The notes under the pieces: generated by a model | What the model saw: the letters and a program-made list of their open reading frames with translations, nothing else | What the model was told of the DNA's origin: nothing | Database searches by the model: none | Part shown: positions 1-8,461 of the stretch, one piece after another | Position numbering within the stretch: the first letter of the stretch is position 1 | Layout: each line of letters starts with the position of its first letter | Source of the DNA: Alistipes sp. | Lineage (GTDB): Bacteria; Bacteroidota; Bacteroidia; Bacteroidales; Rikenellaceae | Direction of reading: 5' to 3' | Assembly: GCA_017631275.1 (NCBI GenBank) | Contig: JAGBTQ010000010.1 | Location: 1-64,000, forward strand | DNA: 64,000 bases | Translations under genes and position numbers: made by a program

Positions 1-185
1 AAGGTGAAAGGTGAAAAGTGTGGTGTGCTTCGCACGAAGTGAAAAGTTAAAGGTGAAAAGTGTGGTGTGCTTCGCACGAAGTGAAAAGTGAGAGGTTAAA
101 GGTGAAAAGTATGGTGTGCTTCGCACGAGATTATTAAATATAGCGTCGCAGATACCTTACGTCTCACTTCTCACTTCTCACTTTT
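1..185. repeat. Short-period repeat array, family I, beside the valS 3' end
   Basis: Three imperfect copies of a unit built from AAAGGTGAAAAGT, a small GTGTGCTTCGCACGA hairpin and more AGTGAAAAGT lie at about 1-135. They are followed by AGCGTCGCAGATACC (about 143-157) and by the complementary form TCACTTCTCACTTTTCAC (about 165-188). The left part can therefore pair with the right part. The AGCGTCGCAGA core followed by TTTTCACTTTTCACC repeats recurs at about 48750-48815. The array runs up to the valS stop codon. No protein-coding signal is seen. Confidence 0.7.
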
Positions 186-189
186 CACT

Positions 190-2814
190 TTATTTCAGTG
201 CCTCCATCTGCTCCTTGATAGCGGCAATCTTAGCCTCGGCGTCGGCCTGCTTAGCGCGCTCGTTGGCTACAACCTTCTCGGGTGCTGACGACACGAAGCG
301 CTCGTTAGAGAGCTTCTTCATAACCGATGCAAGGAAGCCCTCCAAATATTCGAGGTCGGCAGCGAGCTTCTGAAGCTCTGCCTCGCGGTCGATGTTGCCC
401 TCCAAAGGTATGAAGTACTGCGTTGTCTTGACGATGAAGGCAGCTGCCGTAGCATCCTTCTCGGTAGTGGTCTCGATAGAAGAGATGTTGCCAAGCTTAG
501 AGATTGTTGCTGCAAACTCTGCTGGGTAGTTCTCGTCGGCGATATAGCGGAGGGTGAGTGCCTCCTTCTGTGCTATGTTGCGCTGCTTGCGCACGTTACG
601 TATTGCCGACACTATCTCCTTGGCAAGCTCGAAGCGTGCCAATGCGCCATCATCGACCTTGCGCTCGGCCTTAGGCTCGCTCGCTACGCAGATAGACTTA
701 ACGCCCTCTTCAGGCTTGAGGTCCTGCCAAATCTCCTCGGTGATAAATGGCATGAATGGGTGCATAAGGCGGAGAAGCTCATCGAAGAAGTGCTTTGTTG
801 CCTCGATGGTTGCGGTGTCGGCAGGTGAGCCGTATGTAGGCTTCACAAGCTCGAGATACCAGCCACTGAAATCGTCCCAGAAGAGGCGGTAGAGCTCGGT
901 AAATGCCTCAGAGATACGGTACTGCGCCATGTTGTGGTTGATTCTCTCGATGCGCTCTGCCATAACCTCCTTAAACCAAGCGATAGCCTCGCGTGCTGCT
1001 GCTGGCTGCTCCACGTCGGCGCTAATCTCCCACATGTTGATTAGGCGGTAGGCGTTCCATATCTTGTTGCAGAAGTTACGGCCCTGCTCGCATAGTGCCT
1101 CGTCGAACATCACGTCGTTGCCCGCTGTGGCAGACATGAGCATGGCGATACGCATGCCGTCGGCACCATACTTAGCGATAAGGTCGAGTGGGTCGGGCGA
1201 GTTACCCAACTGCTTCGACATCTTGCGACCAAGCTTATCGCGCACAATACCAGTGAAATAGACGTTAGAGAATGGCTTCTCCTTGCGCCACTCGTAGCCC
1301 GCCATGATCATACGTGCAATCCAGAAGAAGATGATATCTGGACCAGTCACGAGGTCGTTGGTAGGGTAGTAGTAGTTAATCTCTTCGTTATCAGGGTTGT
1401 TGATGCCGTCGAACACCGAGATAGGCCATAGCCATGACGAGAACCATGTGTCGAGAACATCCTCGTCCTGACGTAGGTCGGCAAGGGTTAGCGATGCGTC
1501 CTTCTCCTGAGCTAGGCGCAATGCCTCCTCCTGGCTCTCTGCCACCACGTAGCCACCCTTAGGTAGGTAGTAGGCAGGGATACGGTGACCCCACCATAGC
1601 TGGCGCGAGATACACCAATCTTTGATGTTCTCCATCCAGTGGCGGTAGGTATTCTTATACTTTGTAGGCACAAACTTGATGATATCCTCCATCACAGCCT
1701 TGGTTGCTGGCTTGGCAAGCTCCTCCATCGACAAGAACCACTGCATAGAGAGCTTAGGCTCGATAGCCACACCTGTACGCTCCGAGTAGCCCACGTTGTT
1801 GGTGTAGGGCTCTACCTTCTCCATGAGGCCTGCGGCAGTGAGGTCGCCCTCGATAACCTTGCGGCACTCAAATCTATCAACACCCACGTACATGCCAACT
1901 TTATCGTTGATTGTGCCGTCGTCGTTGAAGATGTCGATGGTCTCCAAGCCGAACTTCTCGCCGAGCATATAGTCGTTAACGTCGTGTGCAGGGGTTACCT
2001 TCAACGCACCAGTACCAAACTCGAGGTCTACATACTCGTCGCGAATGACAGGGATTGAGCGACCTACCAAAGGCACGATGACGCGTGCGTCGGCAGGAAG
2101 GTGCTTGTAGCGCTCGTCGTTAGGGTTCACGCAGAGGGCACTGTCGCCAAGAATGGTCTCGGGGCGTGTTGTTGCCACCACGATATACTCCTCCGAGCCC
2201 TCAATCTTGTAGCGTAGGTAGTAGAGCTTACCCTGCGACTCCTTGTATATTACCTCCTCGTCAGAGAGGGCTGTCTTTGCCGATGGGTCCCAGTTTACCA
2301 TGCGCACACCGCGATAGATGCGGCCCTTGCGGTAGAGGTCAACGAAGACCTTGAGCACGCTCTCTGAGCGCTCCTTGTCCATGGTGAAGCATGTACGCTC
2401 CCAGTCGCACGACGCGCCGAGCTTGCGTAGCTGCTGGAGGATGATGCCTCCGTGCTTCTCCTTCCACTCCCAGGCGTGCTTTAGGAACTCCTCACGTGTG
2501 AGTGTTGCCTTGTCGATGCCCTCGGCTTTGAGCTTGGCAACCACCTTCGCCTCGGTGGCGATAGATGCGTGGTCGGTGCCAGGCACCCAGCAGGCATTCT
2601 TGCCCTGCATGCGGGCACGACGTATGAGCACATCCTGCAAGGTGTTGTTGAGCATGTGACCCATGTGCAACATTCCTGTTACGTTTGGTGGTGGGATTAC
2701 GATTGTGTATGGCTCGCGAGCGTCAGGCTCCGAGTGAAATAGGTTGTTCTCAATCCAGAAGTCGTACCACTTCTGCTCGATGAGTTCGGGTGAATACTTG
2801 TCTGCTAGCTGCAT
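190..2814 (-). CDS. valS: Valyl-tRNA synthetase
   Basis: Class I aminoacyl-tRNA synthetase that charges tRNA-Val with valine in the cytoplasm. The protein has 874 aa, the usual bacterial ValRS length. The HIGH signature appears as HMGH at residues 50-53 within [13 protein letters not shown]. The KMSKS loop is KMSKQ at about 531-535. The editing (CP1) domain with [10 protein letters not shown] sits near residue 215, and a C-terminal lysine-rich coiled coil, typical of the ValRS tRNA-binding arm, ends the protein. The start is the ATG 70-75 nt downstream of a good Bacteroidetes promoter. The gene appears monocistronic: its 3' side is a repeat array and its 5' side is the ATPase islet, whose outer inverted repeat contains the valS promoter. 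Confidence 0.98.
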   Translation of the reverse strand: MQLADKYSPELIEQKWYDFWIENNLFHSEPDAREPYTIVIPPPNVTGMLHMGHMLNNTLQDVLIRRARMQGKNACWVPGTDHASIATEAKVVAKLKAEGIDKATLTREEFLKHAWEWKEKHGGIILQQLRKLGASCDWERTCFTMDKERSESVLKVFVDLYRKGRIYRGVRMVNWDPSAKTALSDEEVIYKESQGKLYYLRYKIEGSEEYIVVATTRPETILGDSALCVNPNDERYKHLPADARVIVPLVGRSIPVIRDEYVDLEFGTGALKVTPAHDVNDYMLGEKFGLETIDIFNDDGTINDKVGMYVGVDRFECRKVIEGDLTAAGLMEKVEPYTNNVGYSERTGVAIEPKLSMQWFLSMEELAKPATKAVMEDIIKFVPTKYKNTYRHWMENIKDWCISRQLWWGHRIPAYYLPKGGYVVAESQEEALRLAQEKDASLTLADLRQDEDVLDTWFSSWLWPISVFDGINNPDNEEINYYYPTNDLVTGPDIIFFWIARMIMAGYEWRKEKPFSNVYFTGIVRDKLGRKMSKQLGNSPDPLDLIAKYGADGMRIAMLMSATAGNDVMFDEALCEQGRNFCNKIWNAYRLINMWEISADVEQPAAAREAIAWFKEVMAERIERINHNMAQYRISEAFTELYRLFWDDFSGWYLELVKPTYGSPADTATIEATKHFFDELLRLMHPFMPFITEEIWQDLKPEEGVKSICVASEPKAERKVDDGALARFELAKEIVSAIRNVRKQRNIAQKEALTLRYIADENYPAEFAATISKLGNISSIETTTEKDATAAAFIVKTTQYFIPLEGNIDREAELQKLAADLEYLEGFLASVMKKLSNERFVSSAPEKVVANERAKQADAEAKIAAIKEQMEALK

Positions 2815-2887
2815 AACTATCTATGTTTTTGTTTGTTATCTCTCGTGTTCATGTGTGCGCCCGCCCACTCGCGGGCACACAATCGTA

Positions 2888-2918
2888 CAAAGATAGTAAA
2901 AAAAACGGAAAGTGCAAA
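2888..2918 (-). promoter_or_regulatory. valS promoter
   Basis: On the minus strand TTTGC (2914-2918) is followed after 18 nt by TATCTTTG (2888-2895). This is the Bacteroidetes -33/-7 pair. The same promoter, with the same upstream repeat, occurs in inverted orientation at 4991-5021. Confidence 0.8.
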
Positions 2919-3015
2919 GAGAGAGGGGGAATTGATGGGTGATGCTAAAGCTTGATGGGGGAGATGGGGGCGCTACGCTTGATGGGGGAGATGGGGGCGC
3001 TTCGCTTGATAGGGG
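2888..3015. repeat. Left outer inverted repeat of the ATPase islet
   Basis: Read on the minus strand, this segment (CCCCCATCTCCCCCATCAAG, a run of pyrimidines, then TTTGCACTTTCC and TACTATCTTTG) is a close inverted copy of 4893-5021 on the plus strand. I compared the two by eye over about 85 bases nearest the promoters and found only a few substitutions and short gaps. Similarity continues more loosely through the CATCAAGCGNAGCG repeats. Confidence 0.8.
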
Positions 3016-3035
3016 AGATGGGGGCGCGCAGAGAT

Positions 3036-3180
3036 AGTGAATTTAAGGAGTTTAGGGAGCTTAAGGAACTTAAGGAGTTTAGGGAGCTTAAGGAGCTTAA
3101 GGATATTAATGATACTTATTCCTAAATTCCCTAAATTCCCTAAATTCCCTATCCTCCCTATCTTCCCTATTCTCCCTATT
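3036..3180. repeat. Complementary short-repeat array
   Basis: Tandem TTAAGGAGTTTAGGGAGC units (about 3038-3105) are followed, after an A/T-rich spacer, by CCTAAATTCCCTAAATTCCC units (about 3121-3152) and by CCCTATCTTCCCTATTCTC. The first block can pair with the second. The same two-part arrangement with nearly the same units is found at about 49863-49952. No gene is seen here. Confidence 0.65.
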
Positions 3181-3205
3181 CTCCCCCAGTAACCCAGTAA
3201 CCCCA

Positions 3206-3251
3206 GTAACCCCCTCCCACCCCCTGTTACTGCGTTACTCTGTTACTGAGG
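3206..3251. repeat. Left inner inverted repeat of the ATPase islet
   Basis: This 46-base segment (contains CACCCCCTGTTACTGCGTTAC) matches the reverse complement of 4685-4730 at about 41 of 46 positions. It lies just outside the stop codon of the ATPase gene. Its partner lies about 70-115 nt upstream of the mapped promoter end of the same gene. Confidence 0.85.
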
Positions 3252-3258
3252 CCCACAG

Positions 3259-4461
3259 CTAAAAGGGTGTATCATCATAATCCATAACCCCCTGCCATGA
3301 ACTATTTACAACATCTGACCCGTTTACAACATTTGAGCTATTTTGAACATTTGAGCTATTTTGAACACTTGACACGTTTACAACATTTGGACTATTCGCA
3401 ACATTTATCAGGCCATCGCGCTCGATGAGTACGCCCTTCGAGATAAGGCGTCTGACGCGCATCTGCGCCGTGTGCTTCTCAATGCCAAGAGTCTCTACAA
3501 GCTTATTAACCAGCGTGATACGCTCGATGCTACCGCCATATACATCTTCGAGAACGGCAACCACAGCATTGCGCTCCCCGGTATGCTTGGGTAGCTCCGC
3601 AAGGCGGGGTATGCCCTCCTCCGACACCGTAAAGGCGAAGCGCTCGAAGGGTTCGTTACGGCAGAACTGAGGCTCGACAATCGTGCACTCGCCATCGCGA
3701 TGCACAAAGAGTACCGCCTCGCACTTGCGCTGCAACGACGAGCCGAGGTGTCCGCGTGCCTTGTCGCTACCAGGGTTGGTGTGCAACACGCTAATAATAT
3801 GAGTGTTAGCCTGCGTAGATAGCTTCATGAGCTCATCTACAAGGGCATCACTCTCCTCAAGGTCGTTAGTGTTGCGTTGTAGGTCGGCAACGCCGTCGAT
3901 AACAACGATGTCGTAGTGGCGCAGCCTCATAGCATCGTAGATCATATTTTTACGCTCATGGGGTGCCAGCTCACGCAGAGCAAGCGTCGTTAGGCGTGGC
4001 TCAACAATTGCGCCACCCATAGCTGCTCCCGTCATCTGCGTGATGCGGCTAATCACACGGCGCACATGCTGCTCGCCCTGCTCGGTGTCTGCCCACAGCA
4101 CGTTGATATTCATATCTTTAGATACGTTGCTAAAGTTATCTAACTTGCTGTAGGGTATGGCCATGGCTGAGGCTACGAGGGCAGTAGCGAGAAAGGTCTT
4201 GCGCGACTTAGCCTCGCCACATATTGCCGAGATGTTGCCACGCGAACATACGCAGCAGCCATCAATGCTTATTAGTGGCTCGATGTCGGGCAGTGGCTTG
4301 GTCATATCCACAATGTAGGGTTGCAGACGCTCGCTTATAAGGTCATACTCGAGCATTCGCGCCTCGTGCTCCACGCTGCAACGAGCACCGTTAATATTAG
4401 CAGTATTCAACGACTGAACTGCTGTTAAGTCTTCAGATAGTAATTTAGAGATTGATACCAT
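3259..4461 (-). CDS. RepA-like AAA family ATPase (AAA_25 type)
   Basis: A 400-aa RecA-fold ATPase resembling the hexameric RepA-type helicases and AAA_25 proteins carried on plasmids and mobile elements of Bacteroidetes. The Walker A region reads ICGEAKSRKTFLA (about residue 80-93), so the second glycine of the consensus P-loop is replaced by Arg. I believe this variant occurs in related ATPases. Walker B is DIVVIDGVADL near residue 185, followed by a sensor-like IISVLHTNPGSDKARGHLGSS segment. Residues about 285-350 look like a winged-helix region (LVNKLVETLGIEKHTAQMRV). The C-terminus holds six hexapeptides of consensus [N/D]-V-[V/Q]-N-S-S. The gene stands alone, flanked by two nested inverted-repeat pairs and with its own promoter. 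No primase, mobilisation or integrase gene is next to it, so a replication role is only an inference from the family. Confidence 0.8.
   Translation of the reverse strand: MVSISKLLSEDLTAVQSLNTANINGARCSVEHEARMLEYDLISERLQPYIVDMTKPLPDIEPLISIDGCCVCSRGNISAICGEAKSRKTFLATALVASAMAIPYSKLDNFSNVSKDMNINVLWADTEQGEQHVRRVISRITQMTGAAMGGAIVEPRLTTLALRELAPHERKNMIYDAMRLRHYDIVVIDGVADLQRNTNDLEESDALVDELMKLSTQANTHIISVLHTNPGSDKARGHLGSSLQRKCEAVLFVHRDGECTIVEPQFCRNEPFERFAFTVSEEGIPRLAELPKHTGERNAVVAVLEDVYGGSIERITLVNKLVETLGIEKHTAQMRVRRLISKGVLIERDGLINVANSPNVVNVSSVQNSSNVQNSSNVVNGSDVVNSSWQGVMDYDDTPF
3302..3410 (-). repeat. 18-bp minisatellite encoding six hexapeptides
   Basis: Within the 3' end of the ATPase gene, an 18-base unit (plus strand form about ACAACATTTGAGCTATTT) repeats about six times in frame. 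It encodes [N/D]V[V/Q]NSS hexapeptides such as NVQNSS and NVVNGS. The unit length is a multiple of three, so copy-number change would keep the frame. Confidence 0.85.
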
Positions 4462-4489
4462 AGTCTGTTATTTCTTGATAATAGACATA

Positions 4490-4502
4490 CACTCAGAGAG
4501 TG
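4490..4502. promoter_or_regulatory. Small palindrome in the ATPase 5' leader
   Basis: CACTC AGA GAGTG forms a perfect 5-bp inverted repeat about 30 nt upstream of the ATPase start codon, in an A/T-rich leader of about 150 nt. It could be an autoregulatory operator or an RNA hairpin. There is no direct support for either. Confidence 0.3.
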
Positions 4503-4613
4503 ATATATTACTATAAATAGTTATATATCAATATATAATATGTATATCTTAGATTGGTGTTAGGAGCATGGTTGTCGACTATCCACGCTCAAAGATGTGG
4601 TCTAAACCCACTG

Positions 4614-4644
4614 CAAATATACAACCTGAAAACAGCGATGTCAA
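4614..4644 (-). promoter_or_regulatory. Promoter of the RepA-like ATPase
   Basis: On the minus strand TTGAC (4640-4644) is followed after 18 nt by TATATTTG (4614-4621), which fits TAnnTTTG. Transcription would start near 4607, giving an unusually long leader of about 145 nt before the ATG. Confidence 0.6.
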
Positions 4645-4684
4645 GTTTTTTAACAATTATTTTTTTACATATTTTTTACAAACG

Positions 4685-4730
4685 CCCGAGTAACGGAGTA
4701 ACGCAGTAACAGGGGGTGGGGGAGGGTTAC
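4685..4730. repeat. Right inner inverted repeat of the ATPase islet
   Basis: Reverse-complement partner of 3206-3251, about 41 of 46 positions identical. The array continues outward with AAAGGTGAAAAGTGAAAGG (family I) and GGGATAAATGGGAC units, centred on a GGGAAATTCCC palindrome near 4810. Confidence 0.85.
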
Positions 4731-4892
4731 AGGTGAAAGGTGAACGGTGAAAGGTGAAAGGTGAAAAGTGAAAAGTGAAAGGTGGGATAAATGGGACGAA
4801 TGGGATAAATGGGAAATTCCCATCAAGCGAAGCGTTACCCATCTCTCCCATCAAGCGCAGCGTTACCCATCACCCTCATCAAGCGCAGCGTT
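4731..4892. repeat. Family I and CATCAAGCG repeat array
   Basis: AAAGGTGAAAAGTGAAAGG repeats (about 4731-4785), then ATGGGATAAATGGGAC units, a GGGAAATTCCC centre, and several CCATCAAGCGNAGCGTTAC units. The same two motif types with a similar AAATTT centre occur at about 41405-41530 and 44163-44270. The open frames crossing this stretch are translated repeats with no family resemblance and are not called as genes. Confidence 0.7.
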
Positions 4893-5021
4893 CCCTATCA
4901 AGCGAAGCGCTCCTATCAACCCCATCAAGCTTTAGCGCCCCCATCTCCCCCATCAAGCGTTAGCGTTACCCATCAAATCTTCCCTCTCTCTTTGCACTTT
5001 CCGAAAATTTTACTATCTTTG
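4893..5021. repeat. Right outer inverted repeat of the ATPase islet
   Basis: Inverted partner of 2888-3015, ending in TTTGCACTTTCC and TACTATCTTTG. It therefore carries a promoter that fires outward into the OPT transporter gene, mirroring the valS promoter on the other side. Confidence 0.8.
4991..5021 (+). promoter_or_regulatory. Promoter of the OPT transporter gene
   Basis: TTTGC (4991-4995), 18 nt, TATCTTTG (5014-5021). The start codon at 5072 follows about 45 nt after the expected transcription start. Confidence 0.85.
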
Positions 5022-5071
5022 TCTGCTATTATATATGTACGCGCGAAACAATTAACTAAAACAACTATACT

Positions 5072-7057
5072 ATGCAGCAAAATCAACCTAAAACATCGTT
5101 GCCTGAGAACGCCTATCGTGAGCTTGGGCAAGGCGAAGAGTATCAGCCTATTATGGGTGCTAACAGCAACCCCGTGGAGGTTACTCCCTACTCCGTGACG
5201 GTGGGTATCATCATGGCGGTGATATTCTCCGCAGCAGCAGCCTACCTCGGCCTTAAGGTGGGTCAGGTATTCGAGGCAGCTATTCCTATCGCCATCATCG
5301 CTGTGGGCCTCGGCCAGATGCGTGGCAAGAAGAATATGCTCGGTCAGAATGTCATCATTCAGAGTATCGGCGCCTCGTCGGGCGTTATTGTGGCGGGTGC
5401 TATCTTCACGCTCCCTGCGCTCTACATCCTCGGCCTCGACGCTCAGTTCTACCAGGTCTTCCTATCGTCGTTGTTGGGTGGTATCCTCGGCATCGTGCTG
5501 ATGATTCCTTTCCGCAAGTACTTCGTTAAGGAGATGCACGGCAAGTATCCTTTCCCCGAGGCTACGGCAACCACCGAGGTGCTCGTGTCGGGCGAGAAGG
5601 GTGGCTCGCAGGCTAAGACCCTTGTGGCAGCAGGCCTTATTGGCGGTCTCTACGACTTTGTTGTTTCGACCTTTGGCGCATGGTCTTCGTCGCTCTCTAC
5701 ACAGATGTGGGGCTGGGGCAAGTGGCTCGCAGCAAAGGCGAAGCTCACCTTCGGTCTTAACACCTCGGCAGCGGTGCTCGGTCTTGGATATATCATCGGA
5801 CTAAAGTATGCCCTAATCATTGCGGGAGGCTCAGCCCTCGTGTGGTTTGTGGTCATTCCGCTCGTTACGCCTATCCTCTCTATGTTCGACGCAGCAACGC
5901 TCCCCGACACCCTCGCAGCGATGGGTATCAACCACGAGGCGTTGGCTACGCCTGAGGGCATCTTCAAGGAGATTGGTCGTCCACTCGGCATTGGTGGCAT
6001 CGCCATGGCTGGCCTTATCGGCATCATTCGTCAGGCAGGCATCATCAAGTCGGCACTCGCCCTGGCTAAGAACGAGCTTGGTGGCAAGAAGGTAGCCACC
6101 GACGAGCCTCGCACACAGAAGGATATCTCTATGAAGGTTATTCTCTCGGTGATTATCGCCGTGCTTATATCTACGTTGTTCTTCTTCCAGTTTGGTGTGT
6201 TGCACAACTGGGCGCAGACCATCGTGGCACTCCTCATCGTCTTCATCATCGCCTTCTTGTTTACCACCGTGGCAGCAAATGCTATCGCCATCGTTGGCTC
6301 AAACCCTGTGTCGGGCATGACTCTAATGACGCTTATTCTATCATCACTCGTGCTTGTGTCTATCGGTCTTGAGGGTCAGGAGGGTATGATTGCAGCCTTG
6401 GTTATCGGTGGCGTGGTATGTACCGCCTTGTCTATGGCTGGTGGCTTTATCACCGACCTTAAGATTGGCTACTGGCTCGGCACATCGCCCAAGAAGCAGC
6501 AGACATGGAAGTTTGTGGGCACAGCAGTGTCGGCAGCTACCGTGGCAGGCGTGATGATCATCATGAACGACACCTATGGCTTCACTGGTGAGAATGCCCT
6601 TGTGGCACCTCAGGCTAACGCCATGGCTGCCGTTATCAAGCCTTTGATGACGGGTGGCGCAACACCATGGGCACTCTACGGCATTGGCGCTGTTATCGCC
6701 CTTGTGCTCACCTTCATCAAGCTTCCAGCCTTGCCTTTCGCCCTCGGTATGTTTATCCCTATGGAGCTCAACGCACCCCTCGTTGTGGGTGGCTTGGTGG
6801 CATGGGCTGTAAACCGCCACAAGGACGCTGAGCAGGCTAAGGCAAACAACAACCGCGGCACGCTCATCGCCTCAGGCTTTATCGCTGGTGGTGCTCTGAT
6901 GGGTGTTGTCAGCGCTATTATCGCCTTCTTCGGTGCCGACACCATGATTCAGTGGGCTGAGGGCTCTATGTTGCCTATCTACCTCGGCATTGTGATGTAC
7001 GCGGCAATCATCGCCTACTTTATCTGGCACTCACGCCGAGCAACTAAGGAGGAGTAA
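5072..7057 (+). CDS. OPT family oligopeptide transporter
   Basis: Multispanning inner-membrane protein of 661 aa, the usual size for the bacterial OPT group. The opening segment VTPYSVTVGIIMAVIFSAAA then YLGLKVGQVFEAAIP is characteristic of the family, and about 14-16 hydrophobic segments follow. OPT carriers import small peptides, and some bacterial members carry metal-chelate substrates; the substrate here is not shown. The next gene is peptidase T, which cuts tripeptides, so import followed by hydrolysis of small peptides is a reasonable reading. The promoter lies within the right outer repeat of the ATPase islet. Confidence 0.93.
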   Translation: MQQNQPKTSLPENAYRELGQGEEYQPIMGANSNPVEVTPYSVTVGIIMAVIFSAAAAYLGLKVGQVFEAAIPIAIIAVGLGQMRGKKNMLGQNVIIQSIGASSGVIVAGAIFTLPALYILGLDAQFYQVFLSSLLGGILGIVLMIPFRKYFVKEMHGKYPFPEATATTEVLVSGEKGGSQAKTLVAAGLIGGLYDFVVSTFGAWSSSLSTQMWGWGKWLAAKAKLTFGLNTSAAVLGLGYIIGLKYALIIAGGSALVWFVVIPLVTPILSMFDAATLPDTLAAMGINHEALATPEGIFKEIGRPLGIGGIAMAGLIGIIRQAGIIKSALALAKNELGGKKVATDEPRTQKDISMKVILSVIIAVLISTLFFFQFGVLHNWAQTIVALLIVFIIAFLFTTVAANAIAIVGSNPVSGMTLMTLILSSLVLVSIGLEGQEGMIAALVIGGVVCTALSMAGGFITDLKIGYWLGTSPKKQQTWKFVGTAVSAATVAGVMIIMNDTYGFTGENALVAPQANAMAAVIKPLMTGGATPWALYGIGAVIALVLTFIKLPALPFALGMFIPMELNAPLVVGGLVAWAVNRHKDAEQAKANNNRGTLIASGFIAGGALMGVVSAIIAFFGADTMIQWAEGSMLPIYLGIVMYAAIIAYFIWHSRRATKEE

Positions 7058-7200
7058 TTTGATAGGGAGAATAGGGACGATAGGGAGAATAGGGAGAATA
7101 GGGAGAATAGGGAAGATAGGGTTGTGATACCCTCGCCTCATCGACCCTATCAACCCTATCAAGCGAAGCGCCCCTATCGACCCCATAACCCCCCCCAACC
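7058..7200. repeat. Family II repeat array after the OPT gene
   Basis: GATAGGGAGAATAGGGA units (about 7060-7118) are followed by the core GGGTTGTGATACCCTCGCCT (7119-7138) and by the complementary ATCGACCCTATCAACCC units (about 7139-7180). The core is identical over 20 bases to 12223-12242. The flanking blocks can form a long imperfect hairpin with the core at the tip. Confidence 0.75.
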
Positions 7201-7240
7201 CCATAAATAACTGAAAACAAAACAATAAAAACTATACACA

Positions 7241-8458
7241 ATGGACTTAAAAGAGAGATTTTTGAAATATGTGTCGTTCGACACTCAGAGTGATGAGTCG
7301 AGCACAACATTCCCATCTACCGACAAGCAGCTCGTCTTGCTCCGCCACCTTAAGGAGGAGCTCGAGACCATCGGTCTTACCGAGGTGTCGATGGATAAGT
7401 ATGGCTATGTCATGGCTACGCTCCCAGCAACAAAGGGCTACGAGAATGCCCCTGTCATCGGCTTCATCGCCCATGTGGATACCGCTCCCGATATGAGCGG
7501 CGCTAACATCAAGCCACATGTGGTGGAGAACTACGATGGCCGCGACATACGCCTTGGTAACGACTGCTACCTACGTGTCGAGGAGTTCCCTGAGCTTGCG
7601 TTCTTCAAGGGTCACACCCTCATTCACACCGACGGCACAACGCTCCTTGGCGCAGATGATAAGGCTGGTGTTGCCGAGATTGTCACCGCTATGGAGTGGC
7701 TCGTGGCACACCCTGAGCTTCCTCACGGCAAGATACGTGTGGGCTTCACCCCCGACGAGGAGATTGGCCGTGGCGTAGATTACTTCGACGTGCAGAAGTT
7801 CGCTGCCGACTTCGCATACACCATGGACGGTGGCATGGAGGGTGAGCTCGAGTACGAGAACTTCAACGCTGCGGGCGCTAAGATTCAGATTGCGGGCCGC
7901 AATGTACACCCAGGCATGGCTAAGAACAAGATGATTAACGCCATCGACATCGCCTGCGAGCTCAACGCCTTGCTCCCTGCGGAGCAGCGCCCTCAGTTTA
8001 CTGAGCACTACGAGGGCTTCTTCCACTGCGTAGGCATCAAGGGTTCGGTTGAGGAGGCTGAGATAAGCTACATCATTCGCGACCACGACTCTGATAAGTT
8101 CGAGCAGAAGAAGCAGCTTATGTGGGACGTTGTAAACTTCCTCCAGCGCAAGTATGGCGAGAAGTGCCTCACCCTCACGCTCAAGGACCAGTACTACAAC
8201 ATGCGTAAGATGGTTGAGCCACACCCACAGCTCATCGAGAAGGCACGCCGCGCCATGATTGAGGCGGGTGTTAAGCCACAGGTTAAGCCTATCCGTGGTG
8301 GTACCGATGGCTCACGCCTCTCGTTCATGGGTCTTCCATGTCCTAACCTCTTCACCGGTGGCATGAACTTCCATGGCAGATACGAGTATGTGTCGCTCAC
8401 CACGATGAACCGCGCGATGAATACTATCATTAACTTGGCGAGAATTTGGACAGAGTAA
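7241..8458 (+). CDS. pepT: Peptidase T (tripeptide aminopeptidase)
   Basis: M20-family di-zinc aminopeptidase that removes the N-terminal residue of tripeptides in the cytoplasm. The 405-aa length is standard. Metal-site motifs are visible: HVDTAPD with H78 and D80, LLGADDKAG with D139/D140, and the catalytic/ligand pair in PDEEIGRG (E173/E174). A late FTGGMNFHGRYEY supplies the last His ligand. No separate promoter is evident in the 183-nt repeat-filled gap after the OPT transporter gene, so the two may be co-transcribed. Confidence 0.97.
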   Translation: MDLKERFLKYVSFDTQSDESSTTFPSTDKQLVLLRHLKEELETIGLTEVSMDKYGYVMATLPATKGYENAPVIGFIAHVDTAPDMSGANIKPHVVENYDGRDIRLGNDCYLRVEEFPELAFFKGHTLIHTDGTTLLGADDKAGVAEIVTAMEWLVAHPELPHGKIRVGFTPDEEIGRGVDYFDVQKFAADFAYTMDGGMEGELEYENFNAAGAKIQIAGRNVHPGMAKNKMINAIDIACELNALLPAEQRPQFTEHYEGFFHCVGIKGSVEEAEISYIIRDHDSDKFEQKKQLMWDVVNFLQRKYGEKCLTLTLKDQYYNMRKMVEPHPQLIEKARRAMIEAGVKPQVKPIRGGTDGSRLSFMGLPCPNLFTGGMNFHGRYEYVSLTTMNRAMNTIINLARIWTE

Positions 8459-8461
8459 AGC

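Noticed and set aside
2815-5071. Integrated plasmid or conjugative element around the RepA-like gene
   Set aside because: Only one gene is present, with no integrase, mobilisation gene or attachment repeat; a minimal cassette or invertible segment fits better.
4657-5198. Open frames on both strands across the repeat arrays (for example 4657-4854 minus and 4809-5198 plus)
   Set aside because: They translate repeat units (proline/serine-rich tracts), have no family resemblance, and the plus-strand frame runs through the promoter and into the OPT gene in another frame.
6344-6820. Long antisense open frames inside the OPT, pepT, nadE and pilus genes
   Set aside because: They lie opposite well-supported genes, arise from codon bias, and show no motif, promoter or leader of their own.
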